Origin: Orychophragmus violaceus
Lineage: Eukaryota > Streptophyta > Magnoliopsida > Brassicales > Brassicaceae
DNA length: 64,000 bases
Reading direction: 5' to 3'
NCBI GenBank assembly: GCA_030180135.1
Contig: CM058236.1
Span: 61,221,728 to 61,285,727 of the forward strand
Each line of letters starts with the position of its first letter. Position 1 is the first letter of the stretch. This document shows, in pieces, positions 11,330 through 23,972 of the stretch. Under the pieces are notes generated by a model, which made no database searches, had not been told where the DNA came from, and saw nothing but the letters and a program-made list of their open reading frames with translations. Position numbers and translations under genes: made by a program.

Positions 11330-14300
11330 TCAAGCTGCCATTTCTTCAATGGGAGCATTGTTCTGGAGCTTCTTGATGATCAATCTGTTGCTTGTCTGGT
11401 CAACGTCAAGAAGAATAGTGTCTTCCTCCGCAAAATCTCCCTTCAAAACTTCAATGGCGATCTCATTCTCCACCATCTGTTGAATCACTCTCTTCACAGG
11501 CCTTGCTCCATAGTTCGGATCAAACCCAAGCTGAGAAAGGAGTTCCACTGCTTCTCTTGTGTAGTGAAGCTTTATTTTCTTCTGTTCCATCCTATTCTTC
11601 ACTCGTTCCATCTGCACCACATACATGGTAAAACAATAATACATTTATACCAAACCCAAACCCAAAACAAACCAAAATTGGGTGTAAAGAGTTAATCATT
11701 GTTACCTGCAACTCCACGATTTTGGAGATTTCTTTTGAATCCAGCGGCTGGAAAACTATGTATTCGTCGATTCTGTTCATGAACTCCGGCCTGAAAGTTT
11801 GTCTTGCCAAGTCCACAACTTGTCGCTTCATCAACTCATAAACTGCTTCTTTGCCATCTTCATTGTTGCCGAGAGTCTCCAGTATGTGGTGAGATCCTAT
11901 ATTAGACGTCATAATCACAACACAGTTTGTGAAACTTACTCTCCTCCCTTGAGAATCAGTTATTCTTCCATCGTCAAGTAGCTGTAGCAGGATATTGAAG
12001 ACGTCAGGATGGGCTTTCTCGATCTCATCAAACAAAACCACCGAATAGGGTCTCCTGCGAACAGCTTCAGTCAACTGCCCACCTTCTTCATAACCAACAT
12101 AGCCAGGTGGTGCACCAACGAGCCGTGAGACTGAGAATTTTTCCATGTACTCACTCATATCTATCCTCACTATCGCGTTTTCGGTGTTGAAAAGGTATCC
12201 GGCTAGAGCTTTGGCAAGCTCGGTTTTACCAACACCTGTTGGACCCATGAACATAAAACTGGCTATTGGACGGTTAGGATCAGAAAGACCAGCTCTTGAA
12301 CGTCGTATAGCATCTGATACTGATTTTACAGCCATGTCTTGACCAACAACTCTCTTGTGCAGCACTTGTTCCAACATGACAAGCTTTTCTCTCTCCGACT
12401 GCTGAAGATTTGATAGTGGGATACCAGTCCACTTGCTTACTATCTCTGCTATGTCAAGATCGGTTACCTCTTCTCGGAGTAGTGACTGTCCAGACTCTCT
12501 GAACTTCGTGAGATTGTTCTCAGCTTCTTCTAATTGGCGTTGAAGGGACATAAGTGTTCCATACTTAAGCTCAGAAGCACGTTGCAGATCATATTCACGT
12601 TCAGCAGATTCGATTTCCAGGTTCACTCGATCGATCTGTAAAATACAAAACATGTTTGGAAGGGCACTAACAACCACCAAAAGCATTATGCAAAACAAGG
12701 AACTGCTCGAGTATATCTAATTAAACTTCGGAAAAAGATTTTACCTCTTCTTTAATAGAACGTATTTTAGTCATGAGAGACTTTTCTTTCTCCCATTGGT
12801 CACTGAATTCTTTCTGTTTTTCTTTGAGCGCCGTCAAATCATTCTCAATCTTCTGTAGCCGTTCTTTAGAAGCTTTGTCAGTATCGTTTTTCAAAGAAAG
12901 CTTCTCCATCTCCAGTTTGATCACAGCTCTGTCTATTTCATCGAGTTCAGTAGGTTTAGAAGTTATCTCCATCTTCAGCTTTGCGGCAGCTTCGTCAACA
13001 AGATCAATAGCTGAAACAAATAACATTTATCTTAAAAAAACAATGCTATCCGCAAGGTTTCTTTTAGCCAACAAATAATTTCATCTTAAAAGGAAAAAAC
13101 AAAATGCTATTTTCTCGAGGTAATTTTTCTGGCTAACAAACATTCTACCAAGAAAAAGTAACAGGAAAGTGCAAGTTTATACCTTTATCTGGCAGGAAGC
13201 GTTCAGTGATGTAGCGGTCTGACAGAACCGCAGCTGAAACAAGTGAACCATCTGATATCTTAACACCATGGTGTAACTCGTAGCGCTCTCTTAACCCACG
13301 AAGAATCGATATGGTATCTTCAACAGATGGCTGACCACAAAACACTTGCTGAAACCTACGTTCTAGAGCTGGATCTTTCTCTATGTATTTGCGGTACTCA
13401 GTCAATGTAGTTGCACCAATGCATCTCAGTTCACCTCGTCCAAGCATTGGTTTCAAGAGGTTGCTCGCATCCATTGCTCCACCAGTAGCTCCTACACAAG
13501 CAGAACAATATTTATTAGTTTCATCCTATCAGCATCAAAGCATTAGGATCATTTATCACATCCTAGCCATCATTTTTCGTCTCTACTCTCAACCTTCAAC
13601 TGTTGATGCAAAGTTCTTCTGATGAGAAGTAAATGCACTTAAATAGAGATCCACCCATAAAAACCATTCATACGAAGACAAAAAAAAAAAAAAAACCATT
13701 CATACAAAACGGATAACCATCGCAGCGCAACATATGCATAGACATATACAAAATATTCAATGTTCGTAGCATAAGGGTAAAACATGAAAACGCACCAGCA
13801 CCAACAACAGTATGAATTTCATCAATGAACAAGATTGTCTGCCCATTAGAAGCAGTTACTTCCTTCAGTACTGCTTTCAACCTTTCCTCAAAATCTCCTC
13901 GAAATTTGGCACCAGCAAGCAGTGAACCCATGTCGAGAGATATCAACTACATGACAAAGCAACCAAGGCAAGAATATATTAGAATCTTCCTCTGTCCCTT
14001 GACAGGAGAAAAAGTAAACATTTAAACAGACTAAAAAAAAGAAACTGGAACAACCTTACGATTCAAGAGAGGTTCAGGGACATCCCCTCTTACAATTCGC
14101 TGGGCCAACCTGAGGAAGTTAAATCTCTCAGTAAATTTGTCTGAAAAGAGTAAAATCATAAGTTTCAGAGATATAATTGCAAGCCTTACCCTTCAGCGAT
14201 TGCAGTTTTTCCTACACCAGGTTCACCAATAATGACAGGATTGTTTTTTGTCCTCCTGCACAATATCTGGATGCACCGCCGAATTTCATCATCCCGTCCG

Positions 14301-15535
14301 ATGACAGGATCGAGTTTTCCTCGTCTGGCCATCTCAGTCAAATCATTTCCATACTTTTCAAGTGCATCATATTTTCCTTCAGGATCTACATGTGTAGCAA
14401 CACGTGATGAGAATAGGCAAAGATCACTAAAATAGACATAAAAGGATGCAGGGTAACAGAACACTTAATGACATGTGGATACAATCTTTTGTCAGCTCGA
14501 GTAATCAACAAAAGACTCACTTTGATCAGTAACTCGCTGACTACCGCGAACATCTTTAATAACTTCCTTCAGGGCTTCCTCTTTAAGTTTCAGGGTCTTG
14601 AAAAAATCATGTCCAAACCTTTTATCTGAATAAAAGGCCAAGAGAAGATGTTCGACCGACACATAATCATCTTGAAACTCTTTCTTATACCTCTCTGCGT
14701 TTTGTAATATAGCACTAAGAGATGGCCCTAGTATCTGTCCACTGGTATCACCAGTAACCTGCCGTTCACAGCACATCAAGTTACATCAAACAGCCTAGTG
14801 AGAAACAAGGGGAAGGCAGGAGTGCAAAAATCAAGGCCACACCTTGGGTTGTGTAGATATGAAAACGTCCGTAGCCTGAAGAACCGAGCTATTGTCTATT
14901 CCAGCCTTGGCAAATATTCTCCTGGCTAAACCATCCTTTTGCTCTAAGAGAGCTTTCATCAAATGTTCGGATTCCACAATTTGTTGCTTCGAAACACGAG
15001 CTGCATCGAAGGCATTGAGTATCCCTTCCCAAGCCATCTCCGTATATGAATTCTGATTAGTCTACAAAAAGAAAAAAAAAAAACAGAAAAAGGGGGAAAT
15101 CAAAACACTTTCTTTGGAAACACACTGAGATTATAAGAATCCAACTTTCTCCTGACATTAGCGATGAAATCGATTTGATGACAGGCCTAAACGATAAAAT
15201 CAAACACTCCTAAGGATCAAAATCGACCCAATAAACTGGAAATTCACAAGTTACTAGCCACTAACCTGAGCTGCGGTAGCCGAGAAGTGGCGCGGAGAAG
15301 GGAATTGTAAAGAAAGAGATAACATCTGGCCACGAGCAGCGGCTTGAGTGACTGCGTTTCCGGAGAATCCGATGAAATAATTTGGCCGGAAAAGAAAGGA
15401 ATTGGGAGAGGCACGCGAGCTGAAGTGAGCAGAGGCAGAGATAGCGCGAGAACGAAGGAGGAGAGAGGGTCTCGAAAAAGCACTGTACGCCCTGATGGCT
15501 GCCGAAGCAGACTTGGATAATCTCCTGGACGCCAT
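11330..15535 (-). CDS. CLPB4: Mitochondrial ClpB/HSP100 disaggregase (CLPB4 type), ten exons
   Basis: AAA+ disaggregase that extracts proteins from aggregates with HSP70. Exons: 15535-15266, 15061-14843, 14758-14521, 14385-14190, 14109-14055, 13946-13796, 13491-13183, 13010-12745, 12635-11706, 11611-11330. All junctions are GT-AG and keep frame, giving 971 residues, close to plant CLPB4. Residues 1-90 are rich in Ser, Arg and Ala with almost no acid, a mitochondrial presequence. Clp-N repeats follow (about 95-240). AAA1 has Walker A GEPGVGKT (296-303) and Walker B FIDE (366-369); a coiled-coil M domain lies about 500-640; AAA2 has GPTGVGKT (699-706) and LFDE (769-772), then the C-terminal D2 lid. 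No key residue is missing. CLPB3 is the plastid paralogue and CLPB1 the cytosolic one; local gene order and the presequence favour CLPB4. Confidence 0.95.
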
Positions 15536-15684
15536 GTGAGGTTGAATTGAAGAAGAGCAAATGTGTAGGGTTTTCGTTTAGGGATTTTCGAAAGACGACG
15601 GAGATTTCACCTGTAAATATGTGTAGGATTTTTGGATGCTTGGAGAAGAGGCAAAGAAGTGTGTAGAAGGATTATTTCCATCCC

Positions 15685-15701
15685 GAACATTCTATTTAAA
15701 G
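15685..15701 (-). promoter_or_regulatory. Possible TATA-like box and minimal heat-shock element of CLPB4
   Basis: On the minus strand TTTAAATAG (15701-15693) lies about 160 bp before the start codon. The adjoining GAACATTC (15685-15692) is a two-unit heat-shock element core (GAAnnTTC), but it lies on the downstream side of the TATA-like box, which is unusual. Only two of the three units of a strong element are visible, so heat control from this site is a weak inference. Confidence 0.25.
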
Positions 15702-15755
15702 AATTTAGATTTTTTTTTGTCCTGTGAAAGACTCGTTTAAAACGGGTCATCTGTC

Positions 15756-16454
15756 AAGGTCAGTTTCTCTCTCTCTCTTCTCCCTCTCGAACCTTTAAGA
15801 GAGAGAGAGAGAGTTTATCTCCCGACTTGATCGGATTTCTTTGTATCATCCTTTCCGACAAGCTGTGTTATGTCTTTCGGGTGTTTGCGTTGTCGGATTA
15901 TCCTTTTGTTTGCATCAAATCAGATCTTTTATGATCTATGTTTCCCGGTCTACTCTCGTTTTAAGAGTTCTCGATCCCTCTTCCTCTGAGCTTTCTTATC
16001 GGAAGAGTATAATCCGGTTTTTTCTCATCTTCCTCGTTGATCTTTGTTGTGCAAGGAATAAATCTTCAGCGCTTCCACAGGCTCACGAGGAGGAGCAGTG
16101 ATTGTGGGTCTTGGCCTGTCTACTGATTTGGCCGGTGCCGAAGCTTCCTTGCCGCTAAGTTAAACGTTGTAGCATGTAAGCAGATTTTTATCGTTTGCGG
16201 TGGTTACTCAACCGGACTTCTAGCTGGAACAGGGGATCGGCAGGTGGTTTGTGTAAGCGACGGCGAGTGGTATGTGTGATGCTCGGTGACGTTTCCTCGC
16301 CGGTTGCATGTCAGAGCTTCGTACGGAATGACGCGTGGCTTTTGTGTCACGTTTGTTTTTCTTGATTTTCTCCATGTTCTTATCTTGCTATCTGTATCTT
16401 CAAGGTTGTTACTTTTTCTGAATAAAACATAATACCAGTGTTAAAAAAAAAAAA
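15756..16454 (+). mobile_element. Retroposed poly(A) sequence in the CLPB4 upstream region
   Basis: A ~700-bp block begins with CT/GA-rich sequence and ends in a poly(A) tract (16443-16454). It is flanked by exact 12-base copies of GGGTCATCTGTC (15744-15755 and 16455-16466). This is a LINE-type target duplication. An AATAAA-like signal (GAATAAAACATAA) lies about 20 bases before the tract, as in a retroposed transcript. Its frames are short and none matches a known transposon protein. It begins about 220 bp from the CLPB4 start codon and only about 55 bp beyond the TATA-like box, so it displaces whatever promoter lay further upstream. Confidence 0.7.
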
Positions 16455-16466
16455 GGGTCATCTGTC

Positions 16467-17683
16467 GACCAAAAAAAAAAAATTGTCGACTATTATTACA
16501 TTGATTGATATGGCCCAATGGACAAGTTGCAGTACAGATACAGTTATAACGATACAAACATGGATTAAGAACAAACGGCAAGTGTGGCCCAAGGCCCAAA
16601 CAATTCAGCTCGAAATGTATGGGTGGCAGCCACGTGTCCACCAACTCACGGACACACACGTCGATGGATCAGAAGAAACCGCATGCAGCACCGACAGACG
16701 GGGGAATCACGGAGTGCCGTCGCCGGAGAATAGCCATGAAGATATCGGCGATTAACTCTGTCGATCTGCTGGGAGGATAAATCGCCCAGAATAAGACCAA
16801 AAATCAGAGAATTCGCACTTCGTGAATCACCGTGGCTCCGGGGTGTCACTTCTGCATAATAGGCCTCATCGATTGGTCCAAGAGATGTGTGCCAGACTGC
16901 GAGCCTCGGCTGCTCATGCCGCGACACATGCGACGAAGGCATCGGCTCCGACGACTTGTACCCACACCAACAATAACCGCGAAAGCATGAAGACTCTATG
17001 ATTCGGACGAGATTCACCGAGAGTAGATCGAAAGTGAGGAGCTTTCCGCTACAAAATTGAAGAAATGAAGAGAAAAGCTCCAGATCCTAGAAAAAAAAAG
17101 TCTGGTATGGACCCAGAAGCAAAAGCGATCGGTTCTCCGAGAGTATTTTACAGAGGAAACACCGGAGAAATAATCGCAGCCTTATTAGGCGGAACAACCC
17201 CGCAGAGACAAAAAGTATCTTACAGCCGACACACCGGAATGGCTATGGAAGCCCACGCCGGTGGCCGGAAAAGGTGAACGAAGCGACTTTGTGTGGTTGC
17301 TAGAGAGTAGAGATGGAATAGAGAAAAGAAGAGACAAATCCAATTTAACTTTCCACTTGAAAATTTTAAAATAATTTTGTTCTATTTTGAATTTTTTTAA
17401 CATTATTTTAAATTCGAAAATGAGACAAATGACCATAAAACTTATTGAATATCTAGAAATTACGACTCATACCTGGGGCAAACCGAATCTAAACCCAACT
17501 GTCGCAACTTTTACGGATCTGACCCGAAAATTATAAATTTATAGAAATTAGGGTTAAAATTGAGTTACAAATCCGTTAAATTTGAAAAAAATCGGATAAA
17601 ACCCTAATTTTCGATAGTTCTAATTTCCCCAAACGGATCTTCCTCTCGTAAAACAAATCCTAGTTCTACGACTCGATTACGAA
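16467..17683. other. Mixed spacer with a GC-rich, gene-like but uninterpreted block
   Basis: From about 16500 to 17290 base composition is higher in GC and frames are open on both strands for 70-120 codons (for example minus 17017-16646), but none is recognisable and no splice structure joins them. It may be another retroposed or deleted element. From 17300 to 17680 the sequence is AT-rich and leads into the broken transposon gene at 17684. Confidence 0.4.
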
Positions 17684-18338
17684 AATGGTGTCTACAAGGC
17701 GGACGACGACGGTAGCGAAAAAGACGGCAAGAGCAAACCCTAGATACGGTGACAAAAAAGAGAAGAAGAAGATGGAGAATCCGAAGCCGAAGTTAAGGAA
17801 AAAGTCATCAACGACTCTTTCTAAAGAATAGAATGCATCGAAGAAGGCTAAGATGACTGTTGTTTAAGAAGAAGAAGTTGAGCCCTCGCCGAGGAGTTCA
17901 TCGGTGATTCCGACTGTTGATCCTGAGGGTGGAGTCAATAACCCAGAATCAAAGCGGCCCAACAAATCCGGAACCGGAGAAGAAGAGGAGGAGGAGGAGA
18001 GTGAGAAGCAAAAGTCCGTTGAAGAACAAGAAGAGGATGAGAAGTCCGATGTGGCGGAGTCGGATGAAGAACAAGAAGAGAAGGAAGCGAAGGAGTCCGA
18101 GGAGAAATCCAATGACGACGAAGAGGCAGAGTCTAATGAAGAGCAAGGGGAAGTATAAACCTTTGAGAAAGAGAAGGATGATGGCAAGGCCGATGCTGTT
18201 GAATCCAATGCTGCTGAATCTGAATCCTCAATCGAGGAAAGTGGAGAAGAAAACTTGCAAGCAACCCCAACTGGAGATGGAAGAGATGGAGGAGACACAA
18301 TCGAGGAGGAGGAATCCGAGAGCGACAGCCCTCCGATG
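17684..18338 (+). pseudogene. DUF1985-type transposon gene, first exon (broken)
   Basis: A start codon at 17684 opens a basic N-terminus (MVSTRRTTTVAKK) that stops after 48 codons. After a frameshift the frame starting near 17904 continues as a long Glu/Asp/Ser-rich acidic region. It is broken once more at 18158 and reaches a clear donor (GATG|GTAAGC) at 18338/18339. Basic then acidic low-complexity N-termini are usual in the large Brassicaceae family with a DUF1985 domain and an ULP1-like cysteine protease, carried by Mutator-like elements. The next exon lies at 32665; the intron between them now holds two nested Copia elements. Several independent breaks show it is a pseudogene. Confidence 0.6.
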
Positions 18339-18367
18339 GTAAGCAGAGAAAATTATATTGAATTTAT

Positions 18368-18418
18368 TTGTAAAACTGGTAAAACTTGGTAAAACTGGTA
18401 AAACTTGGTAAAACTCAG
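18368..18418. repeat. Short tandem repeat of GGTAAAACT(T)
   Basis: About five copies of a 9-13 bp unit containing GGTAAAACT lie in the intron, just left of the A1 insertion. It superficially resembles telomeric repeats but does not match TTTAGGG. Confidence 0.8.
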
Positions 18419-18460
18419 TAGATTTAGGATGTGTTGATAAGTAATACTGGTAGAACTAAT

Positions 18461-19193
18461 TGTAGGAACTTCGAGCCAATTCTACCAGATTCAGAATTGC
18501 TGTCAAGTTCCCGATAGCCTAGGATCTAGGGTCTAGTTAATTGAATCAAGGATCTGATCTCGTGTTTACCTGGAGATTGGCAGCGGAAGATGGTCAGATA
18601 AACGAGATCTCTGGAGCGCCTCAGATGATGCGCTTCTACTTCAGTCCACACGCACTCAAGCTGGAATCCGCCGGGATGCTAGTACCGGTGCTCGGATCTC
18701 CTGGGAACTAAGTTTCTAGAGGTTTCTGTGTTTTCTCTCTGAGAAAACACTGTCTGGGCGGCGCTGATCTATTTAGGTCGAATGTATAAGATCACTTATA
18801 TACAGACCTCGACATAAACCGAAACATCAGTCTCGGTTTCGGCCTTGTGTCGACCGACACACTTAGTGGTGTCGATCGACACACATCTTGTGTCGACCGA
18901 CGCACCCAATGGTGTCGATCGACACACCTCATTAAAACTCATATTCGATGTGTATCCAATACCCATCGACCAGACCATATGCCAATGATCAATCCCTTAT
19001 GAACTATGTCCAACTTGCTTAGGTGTGTGACCCTGTAGGTTCACACGATACTGGAAATGAGTTACAACTCATTTTTCATAAGCGGTTTCTAGCAAAACAT
19101 TATGACTACCCAGTATCACATGAATTGTCCGATCTCGACAATACAACTATCTCTAGAGTGAGTACAATGTGATTTCAGGACATAATCTCAACA
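18461..19193 (-). repeat. 3' LTR of Copia A1
   Basis: 733 bp, same length as the 5' LTR at 31860-32592. It carries four CGATCG-type palindromes at 18850-18925, alternating CGACCG and CGATCG cores. Confidence 0.92.
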
Positions 19194-20040
19194 ATCTCCC
19201 ACTTGTACTGGAATCACCTATTCCTATAATCCCTTCGTCTCTATATCTCGATATGGCATAAGGCAAGAGACTGTGTCATCCTTATTATAGCCAACATCAT
19301 GTTCATCAAACTCCTGATATATACTGATAAAACAAACGACTGACAATCACCTCGTTTGAGCACGGCCATGCATTTTCTCAGTATCAAATCTTCGATGGTT
19401 CCTGAGATATTTATCTCCCGTTACACAGGAGGGACAAATCCCATCTTGTTCCATCCCTGTTTCTACACATACTTCATGATACGCATAAGCAATGCCGTTA
19501 TAGCCGCCAGTTACGGAACGACGTTTGACAAGGTCAAAACGCACCAATTCATATGCTAGAAAGCATGATGAACTCATGTCTAAGGACTATACTCTATAGT
19601 CGTAATGAGAACCTCCCATGACACTGATATAACTATCCCGTGGAGTTCTCATTAGCGGGTCATGTCCGATCATATGTTCACCAACATATATCTATGTGAC
19701 TGAGTGTGATAATCATATCATTGACTCCATGAAACTTGGTCCAACAGTCACCTCACATACTAGTCTCGCGCGGTTATTGGTGCCCCACTTCAATAACCTC
19801 GACTAGGGACAATCATAATTTATGTCATCTTTTACTTATAGGATTTCATGATCAAGTCCTCAACTTGATGACCTATATGATGACCATAAAGTACTTTGGG
19901 ACTATTACTTAATTATCCAATAATTAAACAATACTGATGTCAGTTTAACTTACATAAACACTACCATAGCATGTCTATGTAAAGAATATAACATAACTAA
20001 AATTTATCCCACTAGAATCAAGATCATCTCTTCAGATGTC
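19194..20040 (-). other. Copia A1 3' untranslated region and polypurine tract
   Basis: Non-coding in all frames. On the minus strand the purine-rich CAAGTGGGAGA directly before the LTR (19194-19208) is the plus-strand priming site. The same region recurs in A2 (29480-30333). Confidence 0.7.
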
Positions 20041-22311
20041 TTATACCTACAACAACAAAATAAATTTCGTGCTTAGGTTGTGGGAGAGACTGCGGTGTCA
20101 TTGCTTGAAACAATTCCAACAAACCACACCGCTCTTCAGATAAAAGCACTATTCTACGGTCCACTGCTTGGAGCCTTTCCAACAGATAGCACCGCTATTC
20201 AGACAAAGAGGCATAACCAGGTGGGAACCGGGAATCGTCTTTGTCCGTCTAACTACTTTCAACTGGTTCGTCACTTCCTCAGTTCACCACGAACTTATCC
20301 TTTGTGTTTCTCAAACACTTGGGATATTTATGGTAACTGTTCAGTGACTATTACCGGAACATATTGGTATTTTCTCGTCATGCTATATGCATAAGCTGCA
20401 TCTAGACGAGCGCAAAATATGGCATTCATGATGGATTCTATTGCAGCAGCATTAAGAATCACACTCATCAATACTAGTTCAGCCAGTGTTCAAAAAACAC
20501 TTCTTCTTGCTTAGATTATTGCCATAAGACCTTTGGTATGAAGCCATTCTTGGAATCAAGCACATTAGAGCTGTCCAATTCCTTATCAACATAAGGATTT
20601 TGACACGATCCAATTAGCCTTTCTGATCCATTCCAATGGATCCTTATTCCAAGAACTTTTACGGTCTTCTCCCATGTCTGTCGTTAAATTTGACTTCCGA
20701 CCCAAATCTTGACAAGACTTTAGCGTTGGAACGTCGTTGATGAGATTAAGTATGTTATCTACATACAGTGTGAGAATTGCAATTACGCTCCCACTAGTCT
20801 TCTTGTAAACGCATGGTTTCATTTCTTTCTGATCAAGTCAAAACTTTTGACCACATTATCAGAATGTTGATTCCAACTCCAAGATGTTTGCTTCAATCCA
20901 GAAATGGATCGGTAAAGCTAACATGCATACCCAGCCAATTTTCGGAGTTGGGGCTCACCATCGCTTCTTTGAATTTCGCATGCTCGTCACTTTTCAATGA
21001 TCAATAGATCACGACAATTGGTTACGAGAAATCACTCTCGAGTTAGTGACGGATCCTTTCGGATCTGCGAATTTCAGGCTCCACAGGTGCAGATCCTACA
21101 GCACTTTGTAGATCTCACCGCTGCTTTCCCTCAACAGGTTGAGCAGCCTCCTGTGTTTATCGAATTTCTTCGATGTGTACTTTTACTCCCACTGTTCCTT
21201 TTGAAAGTACGATCTTTCTCAAAAGACACAGTTCCGAACAACAATACTTTGTCCTCGGATTGGTTGCAAAAGTAGCAAGCCTTGGTTTCCTTTAGGACAA
21301 CCAGCGAGGTAGACCTTATCAGATATGGGTTCAAGTTTGTTTGTTGACTACTGTCTTACACAAACCTTGCAATCCCAATTAATCAGAAAAACAAATTTGG
21401 AAATCACCCAGTCCACATCCAATGTGGTGTTTTTCACTGATTCTGATAGAAACTAATTTAGCGTAAACATAGACATTTTAGAACGTATTCTTAAATGATT
21501 ATGGAAGATTCCTGTGACTCATCATTAATCGGAGCATATCTAAGATCCGATTCGTTCTGTTAGATGATCACCCAATTCTTGACTCAAGTATTTTCCTCCG
21601 CGATTCAATCGAGGATCTCAATACTTCTGTCAAAATGGTTCTACACTTCATCTTGGAACTCCTCAAGGGATTCCTTCTCGTGTCTCATCAAATGAACACA
21701 GCCATACTTATTGATGCCATCAATAAGGTAATGAAGTACAGAAGATTTCCTTTGGCACTAATGCTCATCGGGCCGCATACATCAGTATGTGTAAGGCCCA
21801 ATAAGCCTCTGGCCCGTTTCTTTTAGCTCTGCTAAAAGGGCCTTAGTCATTTGGTCCAGTGAACAGAATTCATATCTCAAATGATTTATAATCGAATGAG
21901 TCCAAAACTATGGAACTTCTGAATCCGCTTCACTCTGTATGGTCAAACGACTATGCAAAGGAAAAGCCGAGTTCAAGTCATCAGACTTAAACTTTTAGTA
22001 TTTGTGTTATATTCTAACTTTCGCTGGTTTAAGATATAAAACCCATTCCAAACGGGGTGCTACCATATGATATTTCATTAAGATCTAAAGAACAAAACTT
22101 GTCTTTTATCAAAATGAAAAACATCCAAATTCTCAAAAGAAAATGAAAGACATTTCTGCATAAGGCAGATACATAGTAGCAATTACTTAATTTCTAAAAC
22201 CAAGTATGAAAGGCTCCTACAAGTGAAGAATCTCTACGGCTCATGCAGCAACCATTGCTTCATACCAGACACGCAGTTCCACTTGTCCTTTCTTCAACGT
22301 TCTACTGTCGC
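20041..22311 (-). pseudogene. Copia A1 pol remnant (integrase, reverse transcriptase, RNase H)
   Basis: Read on the minus strand, pieces of a Copia pol can be followed in order but with stops and frameshifts every few dozen codons. They include a GAG-pre-integrase/integrase segment near 21830-21640, an RT segment at 20822-20586 where the catalytic YVDD is changed to YVDN, and RNase H-like scraps near 20390-20090. The same stretch in A2 is equally broken, and several breaks are shared. It cannot make a functional polymerase. Confidence 0.75.
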
Positions 22312-23217
22312 TCAGGTCCTGCATATTTCAAAAAATATCAGTACCACAACTAGTATCCAATACTTATGTAGAACTTGAATTAATAACACAATACCTGAAG
22401 AAGAAGTACCATACATCTCCTTCATCTCTTGTGAATCTTCCAAGAATTTAATGCAATCTCTCTTCCAATGCCCTGACTCATCGCAGTAGAAACATTTTCT
22501 AACACCAGATGGGCCTGACTTGGGCTTATAAGATGACACAAGCTTATCCTGATTCCAAATCTGGACGGCCCTGCCTCTACCCTTGCCAACATAAGATTTC
22601 TCAAATCTTTTACCCTTTATGATGTTTTGCTCTGCTGTTTTGAGCATGCCATACAGCTCAGTCAACGTCTTCGTCAAGCCTTTCTTGATATAGTTCTTAA
22701 TGAACTTATCATAGCTTGACGGCAGCGACTGCATAATGATGTCAGTGGCCAACTCTAAGCTGACAGGACATTCCAGTTTCCCCAGGTTATCAATGTAACC
22801 CATCAATTTAATGACATGAGGACTCACTGGAGCTTCCTCTGGTAGCTTGCACTCAGTTTGAGACTTCACCATCTGGAATCTCACAACTCGTGCCAGATCC
22901 TGAAACTTCAGTTTCAGGCTGGTGATCATCTCTATTGGCGACTCCATGTTCTCGTATTGACTCTTCAAGTCCGAGTTCATGGTAGCCAACATCAGATCAC
23001 GCACATCTACCACATCAATATAATGCTTATTCCAAGCATTATATGCTGCATGCGAGCGATTGGTCCCAAGCCTTTCTGGAAGGGCCTTTTCAAGGACATA
23101 GTCCTTGCTCTCCTGATTGAGAATGAATCTCAGATTCCGATACCAATTCAGGAAGTTGGATCCATTTAACCTGTCCTTCTCAAGGACGGATCGCAACGAG
23201 AAAGTAGTCATAGACAT
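22312..23217 (-). CDS. Copia A1 Gag, 301 residues, open
   Basis: This starts at an ATG (MSMTTFSLRS) in a context identical to A2. It has a UBN2/DUF4219-like capsid region (about residues 10-215) with NWYRNLRF and LMGYIDNLG segments, then a basic stretch, then one CCHC zinc knuckle (CFYCDESGHWKRDC, about 245-258). After SSSG the frame runs into sequence that in the B elements encodes the start of the protease domain, but shifted, and stops at 22312. So Gag is intact while protease has been lost from frame. Gag packages element RNA in cytoplasmic particles. Confidence 0.85.
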   Translation of the reverse strand: MSMTTFSLRSVLEKDRLNGSNFLNWYRNLRFILNQESKDYVLEKALPERLGTNRSHAAYNAWNKHYIDVVDVRDLMLATMNSDLKSQYENMESPIEMITSLKLKFQDLARVVRFQMVKSQTECKLPEEAPVSPHVIKLMGYIDNLGKLECPVSLELATDIIMQSLPSSYDKFIKNYIKKGLTKTLTELYGMLKTAEQNIIKGKRFEKSYVGKGRGRAVQIWNQDKLVSSYKPKSGPSGVRKCFYCDESGHWKRDCIKFLEDSQEMKEMYGTSSSGIVLLIQVLHKYWILVVVLIFFEICRT

Positions 23218-23972
23218 AAGCTGAAATCCAAGAAAAACAAAGATTTAGTTATGTATATGATGAGAAATCTTATCTAATAAGAGAACTCGCATTATATTCA
23301 AACAATGTTTCCTCTATGAATATAATGAACCAAGATCCTCAGATTACTAAAATTCGAGTGAGCGACTCGCCGTTATTCAGACTTTAGTTATCTAGGTAAG
23401 CAAATTATTGCTAATTGTACCCAGTACAATTCTTGGTCGCAGATAAGACAAACTATGTCTAATCCACTCTGATGTCTCTGGGCCCAGAACTTCTGATAGC
23501 TCAGTCAAGTAAAACCAATCTTTTCTGTCTTGTGATCATTGACAGTCGCACTGCAAGTCTGTCAATGACCACCTGCCTTACTCATGTTGCAGTGGATACC
23601 AAGGACTCCAAGACTATCCAACAAACGGCACGAGTCTTGACAGTAGACAAGATTGGGCAAGACATCAAGGTTACTTGATATTTAGTTTGAGGAAACTAAA
23701 CCCAAAAGTTTAGCAGATCAATCTCTTAGGTCATGTAATCGTTGATGTTTAGCACTGCAAATCCATCAACATAACTACCAGCCTTACTCACGTGATTGTG
23801 GACACCAAGCTCTTGGCTAGACCATCACACAACGAAATGAGTCTTAACAGTTGACCATATTGAAGCTAAGCTTTGATCAAGGTTTAGGTCGAGTTTGGCT
23901 TCTGCAAATTCAAGGTTCAATAACCAGAATTTCGAGCACTGTATCGATCGACGCAGATTATGTATGTCGATC
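23218..23972 (-). other. Copia A1 untranslated leader, inner part
   Basis: Non-coding leader between the A2 insertion and gag. It has diverged duplications of a ~120-bp unit (GTCAATGACC and GACAGTTGACCAT versions) and two CGATCG palindromes at 23944 and 23968. The outer part of the same leader is at 31070-31846. Confidence 0.7.

Noticed and set aside
16438..16755. Plus-strand 105-codon frame after the poly(A) tract
   Set aside because: It begins in the A tract and has no family match or splice support.
17864..18298. 144-codon Ser-rich minus-strand frame
   Set aside because: Antisense of the acidic exon of the DUF1985 gene; GAA/GAG/GAC codons read as Ser/Phe on the other strand.
18368..18418. 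GGTAAAACT repeats as an interstitial telomere
   Set aside because: The unit does not match the plant telomere repeat TTTAGGG in either orientation.
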